Below are positions 1-5,912 of a stretch of 6,366 nt of DNA, piece by piece (position 1 is the stretch's first letter; the number at the start of each line of letters is the position of its first letter). Location of the stretch: contig JAJYMP010000133.1 in the NCBI GenBank assembly GCA_021786915.1, positions 1-6,366 of the forward strand, read 5' to 3'. A program made the translations under genes and the position numbers. The stretch is from Chloroflexota bacterium. Its GTDB lineage: Bacteria > Chloroflexota > Limnocylindria > Limnocylindrales > CSP1-4. The notes under the pieces were generated by a model that was given only the letters and a program-made list of their open reading frames with translations, was not told the DNA's origin and did no database searches.

Positions 1-899
1 TAGCCGAAGCGGTCCATCGGCATCTCCTCCATGAGGATGATGCAGTGGGCGCAGTAGAGGCAGACGCCCGGCGTGTAGTGGTTCCAGGAGTGCTTCTCCT
101 GGGTGACCGCCCAATTGTACGGCGGCTCCATGCGGGCGGGGGTCCGCTCGATCCAGTCGCCGCGAATGGTGCGTTGGCCGGAGCCGCACGGGTCGAAGCG
201 GAGGATGAACCGGTCCTCGAGCTCGATCAGCTCCATGTCGCCGGTCCGCTCCGGGCCGACGAGGTGGCCGCGCATCGCCTCGCAGGCGACGAGCATCAGA
301 GTCTCGAGCGCCTGGTCCCACGGATACTTGTCGATGTCGAACTTCTCGTAGCGCCACACGAACAGCGGCAGGAGCACGCGGTCGTACATGTCGCGGACCG
401 CCGGCTCACCGAGCTCTTCGAGCACCAGCGACATCAGCGCATACGTGTGGTCCACGTCACGGTCGTGGCACTGGCGCCACGTCTCCTTCGCGACGTCCAG
501 CAGGCGCTTGGCCTCCTCCGGCTGCTCGCGATAGGTGGCCCCCATCGTCTGCTGCATCTCCGACAGGAAGCGGTCCCAATGGCGGCGGGGCTGCCACGGC
601 GAGCCGTCCGGCAGCTGCGCGACGCGCACCGCCTGGTCGTTCCGGTCCGCGATCTTCGCGGCGTCGACGCCATTGTCCCGCAGGTAGCCGTTGAGGTCGC
701 CGATCCACTGCCGGTAGAGCGTGAAGCAGACGTTGGCCTCGTCGATGAAATAGGCTTCGAGCTCGGCCGCGTTGTTCCAGCGACCCTCGTCGAGCGCTTC
801 CCGGATCTTCCGGTAGGTGGAGATCTTCTGGTCTTCCCAGGGCCCCATTCGCACTCGTCGCCCGAGGAGCTCGGAAAAGGCGATCTGCGTGTCGGGCAC
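1..899 (-). CDS. Uncharacterised conserved-looking protein with C-terminal Cys/His cluster (3'-partial)
   Basis: The gene reads leftwards and runs off the left edge, showing 299 codons. I chose GTG at 899-897 because a GGAGG Shine-Dalgarno lies about 7 bases upstream of it. An in-frame ATG 18 codons later has no such site. The first ~230 residues look soluble and mostly helical, rich in Trp, Tyr, Asp and Glu, with no signal peptide or membrane segment. From about residue 235 the character changes. There is a FDPCGSG motif with Cys238, followed by His270, His274, Cys280, Cys283, His285 and Cys286 (a CxxCxxC with an embedded His). The spacing suggests a metal or Fe-S site, which is inference. 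I do not recognise the family with certainty and assign no function. It is divergent from the transporter pair and separated from it by about 110 bases. The protein-like amino-acid pattern and good codon bias make the gene itself secure. Confidence 0.85.
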   Translation of the reverse strand, partial: MPDTQIAFSELLGRRVRMGPWEDQKISTYRKIREALDEGRWNNAAELEAYFIDEANVCFTLYRQWIGDLNGYLRDNGVDAAKIADRNDQAVRVAQLPDGSPWQPRRHWDRFLSEMQQTMGATYREQPEEAKRLLDVAKETWRQCHDRDVDHTYALMSLVLEELGEPAVRDMYDRVLLPLFVWRYEKFDIDKYPWDQALETLMLVACEAMRGHLVGPERTGDMELIELEDRFILRFDPCGSGQRTIRGDWIERTPARMEPPYNWAVTQEKHSWNHYTPGVCLYCAHCIILMEEMPMDRFG

Positions 900-935
900 T
901 GGGTGTCCCTCCCCGGTGTAGGATTCGGCGACGAT

Positions 936-960
936 ACCGGTACCGTTTGCAGACCGGTCT
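936..960. promoter_or_regulatory. Palindromic motifs in divergent intergenic gap, possible operator
   Basis: The gap between the minus-strand gene (start 899) and the plus-strand transporter (start near 1011) contains a perfect 10-bp palindrome, AGACCGGTCT, at 951-960. An 8-bp palindrome, CGGTACCG, lies at 938-945. The core ACCGGT occurs twice, at 936-941 and 953-958, 17 bases apart. Two symmetrical cores in a divergent promoter region resemble a repressor binding site, but no regulator gene is adjacent and short palindromes arise by chance in GC-rich DNA. A TAGGAT at 919-924 could be a -10 element for the rightward genes; I see no convincing -35. Confidence 0.3.
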
Positions 961-1010
961 TGGAAGCGTACCACGGTGGTTGCGGCATTGTCATCCGGGA
1001 GGACCGTCGA

Positions 1011-1838
1011 CTGAGCCTCGCGGCCACGCTCGCGGTCCTCGCGGCCGTCGCGAACGCGGGTCAGGCGGTCATCAGCAAGGGCCTCACCACGCGTCTCCCG
1101 GCCCGCCAGCTGATCGGCGCGCTGTATCTGTGCAACGCGCTCGTGCTCCTTCCCGCCGCGCCGTTCGTCGCCTGGCGCTGGAGCCCGACGATCCTCGCCC
1201 TCCACCTCGCCTCGGTGGGGCTGATGGCGATCACGGCCGTCGCGATCTGGGACCTGCTGGACGCCGGCGCCGCCTCGGCCACCACCAGCGCGTCCGCCCT
1301 CAGCCCGATCCCGGCGACGATCGGGGCCGCGCTCCTGGTGCCGGGGACGTTCCGGCCGGCGCAGGCGATCGCGGCGGTCGTGGTCACGGTCGCCGTGCTG
1401 GCGGCGCTCCGGGACGCCTTTGAGCCGCTCGGCCGGCGCGGGACGTTGGTCCGCGTGCTGGCCGCCGCGTGCGGGAACGGCCTGCTCACGGTCGTGACCC
1501 GGCTCATGGGCGACCAGGGCGTGGGCGTCGTCGAAACCTACGTCGTGCGCACCTCGCTGGCCGCGGTGTTCTTCCTGTCGCTGTTCCCGCCGCGGGACAT
1601 CCCGCTCCGCGCCGCGCCGCGCCTGTTCGGCCGCGCCCTCGTGGTGACCTCGTACTTCGTGCTGCTCATCCTCGCCGCCCAGCAGGGCAGCCCCGCCGTC
1701 GTCCAGACCTGTCTCGCGACGACGCCGCTGCTGGTGCTGGCGTGGGAGTCGTGGCGGCTCCGCCGGCGTCCGCCGACGCGGATCCTGGTCGCCGCCGTGC
1801 TGGTGGTGATCGGCGTCGCGGCGAGCCTCGTCCTGTGA
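1011..1838 (+). CDS. DMT/EamA-type ten-helix membrane transporter, first paralogue
   Basis: An integral membrane protein of about 275 residues with roughly ten hydrophobic helices in two five-helix halves, typical of the drug/metabolite transporter superfamily. The halves resemble each other: an (A/G)N-x-helix segment opens each half, near residue 15 and again near residue 152. Conserved blocks shared with the next gene are LPARQL after helix 1, a VVETYVVRT block in the second half, LFPPRD and GSPAVVQT. The substrate cannot be read from the sequence. The start is uncertain. CTG at 1011 has a GGGAGGA ribosome site 7 bases upstream and gives a length and N-terminus matching the paralogue. TTG at 960 lacks a ribosome site and overlaps a palindrome. 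GTG at 903 would nearly abut the divergent start. The reading frame stays open far upstream only because it runs antisense to the minus-strand gene. Its stop overlaps the next start (GTGA), so the two are translationally coupled. Confidence 0.85.
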   Translation: MSLAATLAVLAAVANAGQAVISKGLTTRLPARQLIGALYLCNALVLLPAAPFVAWRWSPTILALHLASVGLMAITAVAIWDLLDAGAASATTSASALSPIPATIGAALLVPGTFRPAQAIAAVVVTVAVLAALRDAFEPLGRRGTLVRVLAAACGNGLLTVVTRLMGDQGVGVVETYVVRTSLAAVFFLSLFPPRDIPLRAAPRLFGRALVVTSYFVLLILAAQQGSPAVVQTCLATTPLLVLAWESWRLRRRPPTRILVAAVLVVIGVAASLVL

Positions 1839-2668
1839 CGATCCCGCCGGAGGTCGGGTTCGGGCTCGGGGCCGCCGTGGCCAACGTCGCGGTGGCCGTG
1901 CTGTCCACGCGCCTCGCCGCCCGGTTCCCGGCGCGCCAGCTGCTGGGGCCGCTGTTCCTGCTCAACTGTCTGCTCGTGCTGCCGTTCGCGCCGTTCGTGA
2001 CCTGGGTCTGGACGCCCGAGGTGATCGCCCTCCACCTGGCGACGACGGTGGCGCTGGTCGCCTCGTCCGTCGCGATCTGGGACATGTACGACCACGGTGG
2101 CGCCGCTCCGACCGTCACGGCGCAGTCCGTCGCGCCGCTGCCCGCCGTGGTCCTCTCCGGCCTGCTGGTTCCCGGCTCCGTCGGCCCGCTCCAGGTTGTG
2201 GCCGCCGTCGTGGTCGTGGCCGGGGTCCTCGTCGCGCTGCGGGATGCCTTCGGGGCGCTCGGCCGGCGGCGGACCGCGATCTCGATCCTGGTCGCCGCGA
2301 CCGGGACCGGGGTGATCACCGTCTTGGCTCGGCTGCTATCCGACCACGGCGCTGGTGTCGTGGAGGCCTACGTCGTCCGGACGGCGTTGTCCGCGGTCGC
2401 GTGCGTCACGCTCTTCCCGCCGCGCGACGTCCCGTGGCGCGAGGTCCCGCGGATGACGCCCCGGGCGCTCGCGATCACGGTCCACCTGTGCCTGGTGCTA
2501 CTCGGTGTCCAGGGCGGGAGCCCGGCCGTGGTCCAAACAGTGGTCGCGACCGGCCCCCTGTTAGCGTTCGCCTGGGACGCGGCGGTCCATGGTCGGCGTC
2601 CGACGCCCGGGCTGCTGGTCGGAGCGGTGATCGCTTTTGTCGGCATCGCGATCGTCTTGCTCGCTTGA
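1835..2668 (+). CDS. DMT/EamA-type ten-helix membrane transporter, second paralogue
   Basis: This 277-residue membrane protein is a diverged copy of the preceding gene: same length, same helix pattern, and shared blocks FPARQL, VVEAYVVRT, LFPPRD and GSPAVVQT. The start is GTG at 1835-1837 inside the upstream stop (GTGA, 4-bp overlap), which supports coupled translation. Helices are visible from residue 7 (GFGLGAAVAN) to the C-terminus, which ends in a hydrophobic helix (IAIVLLA). Like its partner it lacks the LGE motif seen before the last helix of canonical EamA proteins, so the pair belongs to a divergent branch. Two full-length paralogues side by side may act as a heteromeric carrier or have split substrates; both ideas are inference. 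Family assignment is by fold pattern rather than a signature residue. Confidence 0.88.
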   Translation: MTIPPEVGFGLGAAVANVAVAVLSTRLAARFPARQLLGPLFLLNCLLVLPFAPFVTWVWTPEVIALHLATTVALVASSVAIWDMYDHGGAAPTVTAQSVAPLPAVVLSGLLVPGSVGPLQVVAAVVVVAGVLVALRDAFGALGRRRTAISILVAATGTGVITVLARLLSDHGAGVVEAYVVRTALSAVACVTLFPPRDVPWREVPRMTPRALAITVHLCLVLLGVQGGSPAVVQTVVATGPLLAFAWDAAVHGRRPTPGLLVGAVIAFVGIAIVLLA

Positions 2669-2690
2669 CGCCGGTACGCAGTCGCTCAGT

Positions 2691-2704
2691 GCCGGCCCGC
2701 CGGC
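2691..2704 (+). terminator. Short GC hairpin after the transporter pair, weak terminator candidate
   Basis: GCCGG-CCCG-CCGGC forms a 5-bp stem with a 4-base loop beginning 22 bases after the second transporter stop. There is no T-run behind it, so an intrinsic terminator is not demonstrated, and such stems are frequent in GC-rich DNA. Confidence 0.2.
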
Positions 2705-2858
2705 GATGCACGCCACCGCGGCACCGGGCTAGAGAAGCTTGACCGACCCGCGTTGCGCGCACGATCGCAGGTCAGTGTTGACGCACCTGGAATCGGCGAG
2801 CCTGGCCGCGACCGGTCACTTCGTCGCCCGGTGGGCGTGTCAATGCCCGTCTCTACGA

Positions 2859-3015
2859 TCGGCTCGGGCCCAAGGTCGGAACGCAGATGCAGGACGAGTG
2901 TCCCCGCCAGCACCGGCGCGCCGGCAAGCGCCTGATCGTGGCCAGCGCCTCACCCAGCCAAACCCCCTCGCGAGGACGACGTCCATGACGAGCTCTTGCA
3001 GCATGGGCGTGGGAC
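2859..3015 (-). pseudogene. Decayed C-terminal fragment of a canonical EamA transporter
   Basis: Read leftwards, three frames in succession give pieces that join into the end of an EamA domain. GPTPMLQELVMDVVLA ends near 2970, GVWLGEALATI follows in a second frame to about 2935, and QALAGAPVLAGTLVLHLR follows in a third to about 2875. Together they match the known pattern of a Pro before helix 9, the LGE motif, then Gln and Gly ahead of a last helix with LAG. The first shift falls at a run of five C at 2963-2967. Nothing upstream of 3015 on this strand looks like the rest of the domain, so only about 50 residues survive. The intact transporters nearby lack the LGE motif and lie on the other strand, so this comes from a different EamA gene. 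The identification rests on pattern recognition across frames. Confidence 0.5.
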
Positions 3016-3062
3016 CTTCGGACGGGACCGTTGACTGGACGGACTGGCATCGATTGCAGCCA

Positions 3063-3107
3063 CACTGGTAGGATGCGCCCGAGCACCCTGCCGCATCCCG
3101 TCCAGTG
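3063..3107 (+). promoter_or_regulatory. 45-bp dyad with extended -10 element upstream of the mutarotase gene
   Basis: CACTGG (3063-3068) pairs with CCAGTG (3102-3107), and GGATGCG (3071-3077) pairs with CGCATCC (3092-3098). That is 13 base pairs with a 2x3 internal loop and a 14-base terminal loop. TGGTAGGAT at 3066-3074 reads as an extended -10 promoter, which would start RNA near 3081. A TTGACT at 3031-3036 could serve a more upstream promoter, though I see no -10 well spaced from it. The right arm overlaps the start of the Shine-Dalgarno (TGGAGG, 3106-3111). Used as DNA, the dyad would be an operator covering the -10. Transcribed from further upstream, it would be a hairpin hiding the ribosome site. 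The pairing is seen directly; the role is inference. Confidence 0.4.
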
Positions 3108-3116
3108 GAGGCTTCG

Positions 3117-3764
3117 ATGGAACGCATCTTGATGTACATCCGCATCTTCCCCGGGACGGAGACCGAGTACGACAGGCGGCACGCGGGGATCTGGCCTGAG
3201 CTCGTCGAGGAGATTCAGGAATCCGGCATCCGCAACTTCACGGGCTTCCGGCGTGGCACCGACGTCTGGTACTACGGCGAATGCCATCCGAACGTCGCAA
3301 CCGCCTTCGGCATCCACGGCCCCAAGCCCGCCAACACGCGCTGGAACCACTTCTTCCGCGACGTGATCGCGGAGATCACGGACGGCGACGGCAACCTGCT
3401 CCGGTACGACGAGGTGTTCCACTCCGACGGGCCGAAGCTCGACGAGCCCATGACCCGCGGCTGCTTCAGCCTGGTCATCGATCCGGAGCGTGCCGCCGAC
3501 TACGACGCGCTGCATGCCAACCCGTGGCCGGAGATGATGGCGGCGATCGAGGCCGCCGGCTTTCGCAACTACAGCGGGTTCCGGCGCGGTCCCCACGTCG
3601 TCTACTACGGCGAGTTCTACCCGGACATGGAGACGGTTTTCGGGCGTATCGGCCAGACGGACGTTAACCGTCGCTGGGGCGAGGCTTTCAGGGGGATCAT
3701 CACCACGATCACCGACGCGGACGGCAACCTCATCACGGCCGACGAGGTCTACCACAACGACTGA
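3117..3764 (+). CDS. Tandem-domain L-rhamnose mutarotase-like protein
   Basis: A cytoplasmic protein of 215 residues made of two copies of the L-rhamnose mutarotase (RhaM/RhaU) fold. The single-domain family enzyme is about 104 residues and interconverts the alpha and beta anomers of L-rhamnose. Copy one spans roughly residues 1-104 and carries EYDRRHAGIWPEL, with Tyr18 and His22 at the same numbering as the E. coli enzyme, where His22 is the proposed catalytic acid. Copy two, roughly 113-215, carries DYDALHANPWPEM with Tyr129 and His133. Each copy ends in a DEV(F/Y)H motif matching the family's EVFYL end. Both copies keep Tyr and His, so both may be active. The start is ATG 3117 with TGGAGG five bases upstream; GTG 3105 lies within that site. 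The next gene follows with no gap. The substrate may differ from rhamnose, as the sugar-binding loops diverge. Confidence 0.9.
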   Translation: MERILMYIRIFPGTETEYDRRHAGIWPELVEEIQESGIRNFTGFRRGTDVWYYGECHPNVATAFGIHGPKPANTRWNHFFRDVIAEITDGDGNLLRYDEVFHSDGPKLDEPMTRGCFSLVIDPERAADYDALHANPWPEMMAAIEAAGFRNYSGFRRGPHVVYYGEFYPDMETVFGRIGQTDVNRRWGEAFRGIITTITDADGNLITADEVYHND

Positions 3765-5190
3765 GACCGGCCGCGACGGGCGACCGCGGATCGCCGTCGT
3801 CCACCCGTACTGGACGCTGTGGGAGCACACGGCCGGACCGACGTTCCGCGCCGACCGCTTGGAGCTTGCCCGGCGCGTGGCCGCGTCCTTGGACGACGCG
3901 TTCGCACTCGTTGGGGTGGAGGACTATGCCTCGGGCGAGGAGGCGGCCGCGCTCGCCCCTTCCTTCGCGGCGGCGGGCGTCGAGGCAGTCCTCGTCCTGC
4001 AGACGATGGCCGTCCCGCCCGCGTACACGCTCGCGCTGCTGGACGCCCTGCCGGGCATCCCGGTGGTCATCTGGGCGCTGCACCAGACCGGGCTCGTGGA
4101 CGGCGGCTTCGACCACCGCGGGATCACTACGCAGGGCGCGACGGTCGGGGCGCCGATGCTGTCGAACATCCTGGGGCGGCGTGGGCGACCGTTCGAGATG
4201 GTGCTGGGCCGGCTGGGCGACGAGGCCACCGAGGCGCGCGTGCACCGTGCGCTGCGACTGGCCGCCGTGTCCCGCCGGATCTCGCGCGCCCGGCTGGGCC
4301 GCGTGGGCGTGCCGGTCGAGGGCTATCTGCACGTGGACGTCGGCGACGCCGAGTTGCGGGCCGGCACGGGCATCGAGGTGGTCAGGATCGCGCCGGACGA
4401 GCTGGTCGAGCGGTACCGGGCGGTGGACGAGGCGCGGGTTCGCGCGCTCGACGCCGAGGTCCGCGCCGGATGGATATTCGAGGAGGACGTGGACGCGGAG
4501 GAGAGCCTGGCGCGGTCGCTCCGCGCGGCGGTCGCGCTGGAGGACCTCGTCGCGGACCACCACCTCGACGCCGGGGCGTTCAACTGCCACGTGCCCCAGT
4601 TCCGCTTCGGCGAGCTGATTGGCATCGCGCCGTGCTGGGCACTGGGCCGCTCGACCTCGGCGGGTGTGCCCTGGACGTGCACCGGCGACATCCTCACGGC
4701 GGTCGCCATGCTGACGACGAAGCGCCTCGGCGGCGCCGCGGTCTATCACGAGATCGAGGCGATCGACTACGCGACCGGTGAGGTCGTCATCGCCAACAGC
4801 GGCGAGCACGACTTGGCCTGGCTGGCGCCGGGCGAGCGGCCGCGACTTCGCCGCAACGGGTGGTTCTGCGGCAAGGACCCGCACTGCGGCGTGTGCGCTG
4901 TGCTCCAGCCGCCCGCCGGTCCCGCGACGCTGGTCGGGTTTACGCCCCACCCCGACGCCCGCGGCGGGTTCCGACTGGTGGCCGCCCGCGGCACGCTCAC
5001 CGATCGCCGCTTCCCCGAGACCGGTACGCTCAACGGCGCGTTCCGGTTCCGCGACGGGACGGTGGAGGAGGCGTGGGCACGGTGGGCGAGCGCCGGCGTC
5101 AACCACCACTCGTCGGCGACGCCCGGCGACCTCGCTGAAGACGTGGCGGCGGTGGCGCGGCACCTTGGGATCGAGGCGGTGATCGTGTGA
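3757..5190 (+). CDS. L-fucose/L-arabinose isomerase-like protein with non-canonical start
   Basis: Related to the L-fucose/L-arabinose isomerase superfamily, which converts aldoses to ketoses with a divalent metal. With the start used here it has 477 residues and no signal peptide. The N-terminal Rossmann-like part opens with RIAVVHPYW (about residues 11-19). The catalytic part holds NCHVPQFRF, the loop GVPWTCTGD with Asp311 as a likely metal ligand, NSGEHD with His351, and a C-terminal NHH (449-451) matching the metal-binding His of the family. Arabinose isomerases have EGD where this has TGD. An unusual C-x5-C-x2-C with a His lies at 371-380. No ATG, GTG or TTG in this frame precedes the conserved N-terminus. 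ACG at 3757, with GAGG nine bases upstream, would give TTETGRDGRPRIAVV and overlap the mutarotase stop by 8 bp. TTG 3859 is the first usual start but cuts off the conserved strand. The family is clear; the sugar is not. Confidence 0.85.
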   Translation, partial: TTETGRDGRPRIAVVHPYWTLWEHTAGPTFRADRLELARRVAASLDDAFALVGVEDYASGEEAAALAPSFAAAGVEAVLVLQTMAVPPAYTLALLDALPGIPVVIWALHQTGLVDGGFDHRGITTQGATVGAPMLSNILGRRGRPFEMVLGRLGDEATEARVHRALRLAAVSRRISRARLGRVGVPVEGYLHVDVGDAELRAGTGIEVVRIAPDELVERYRAVDEARVRALDAEVRAGWIFEEDVDAEESLARSLRAAVALEDLVADHHLDAGAFNCHVPQFRFGELIGIAPCWALGRSTSAGVPWTCTGDILTAVAMLTTKRLGGAAVYHEIEAIDYATGEVVIANSGEHDLAWLAPGERPRLRRNGWFCGKDPHCGVCAVLQPPAGPATLVGFTPHPDARGGFRLVAARGTLTDRRFPETGTLNGAFRFRDGTVEEAWARWASAGVNHHSSATPGDLAEDVAAVARHLGIEAVIV

Positions 5191-5872
5191 CGGCCGCGCC
5201 GGCGGTCGAACGCCCGCTCGCGCCGGTCTCGCTGCGCGACCTGCGGGACGTGGATCCGTGCCCGGCGTACGAGGGGATGACCGCAGCCCTCGTGCTGGAT
5301 CACGGGCTGCGCCTTCATCGAGCGGCACGAGGACCTTGCGATGAGCCGACCGGTGCCCTCCCGGGCGCGGTCGACATCGTGGGGGGCGGGGCCTGCGCTC
5401 GCTCGTGGGGCCGCAGCACGAGGTCCTCCACCGGGCCCTGTCTCACGCCTGGCGGCCCGCGCCGGTCGTGCCCTATGGATCGGCGCTCGTCCGGCCGCTG
5501 CTCGTCGAGCGGCTGGCGAGCCTCGCCGACCGCCCGATGCTGGAGCTGTTCCGCGACGTCGCGTCGATCGTGACGATCTCGGTCATCGCCGGGGTCCTCG
5601 GTCTGGAGGACCGTTACAAGACTACGCTGCACCAGGCGACGACGTGGCTGGATGAACCGGTGGTCGCGTGGCGGCACACGTTCTGCGAGGACCCGGCGCT
5701 GCGAGCGGCGGCCGTGGCGGCAACCCGCACGCTCGAGCCGGCGCTGCGGGACGTACAGCCCGACCCTGCGTACCTCGGGTTCGTGTCGCGCGCCTGGCGG
5801 CCGCTCCACCTCCGACACGCTGTCCGCACCACGGACGAAGTCCGCCGCGGCATCCTCGGCACGGCGAGCTGA
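5187..5872 (+). pseudogene. Frameshifted, truncated cytochrome P450 (N-terminal half)
   Basis: GTG at 5187 overlaps the isomerase stop by GTGA, so this was the third gene of the unit. Frame one gives the usual P450 opening, PVSLRDLRDVDPCPAYEGM. The match then moves to another frame for CWITGCAFIERHEDLA (about 5296-5340), possibly back to frame one for AVDIVGG, and finally to the frame of GLRSLVGPQHEVLHRAL from about 5390 to the stop. That last block covers the C-helix region, the helix with LFRDVASIVTISVIAGVLGL, and TTDEVRRGILGTAS. TGA then falls just where the I-helix AGxxTT motif should begin. The I-helix, ExxR and haem-cysteine loop are absent, so no functional enzyme can be made. The family's C-helix HxxxR reads HxxxHR here. 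Sequencing indels could explain the internal shifts but not easily the lost C-terminal half. No downstream piece is visible before the next gene. Confidence 0.75.
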
Positions 5873-5912
5873 CGCTCCCCCGGAGCCGACCGCGCAGGCC
5901 GCGAGCGCTCGA

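Noticed and set aside
903..905. GTG as start of the first transporter
   Set aside because: It would begin four bases from the divergent start, has no ribosome site, and adds about 36 residues with no counterpart in the paralogue.
45..1010. Open plus-strand frame continuing upstream of the first transporter
   Set aside because: It runs antisense to the minus-strand gene at 1-899 and gives a low-complexity Val/Arg/Leu-rich product with no recognisable domain. Only the part from about 1011 encodes helices shared with the paralogue.
2739..3071. Possible 110-residue plus-strand gene in the gap
   Set aside because: No ribosome site, Arg/Ser/Pro-rich composition and no recognisable motif. It overlaps the transporter fossil and the candidate promoter.
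2853..3830. Minus-strand frame opposite the mutarotase gene
   Set aside because: It is antisense to the mutarotase. Only its last part, in the gap, holds a real signal, and that belongs to the EamA remnant spread over three frames.
3733..5328. Long open minus-strand frame opposite the isomerase
   Set aside because: Arg/Ala/Gly-rich antisense product without motifs. The plus strand carries clear isomerase motifs over the same span; long antisense frames are expected at this GC content.
5902..5911. CGAGCGCTCG palindrome between the convergent genes as terminator
   Set aside because: A perfect palindrome without a loop or T-run, partly adjoining the lipocalin-like stop. Not a credible terminator.
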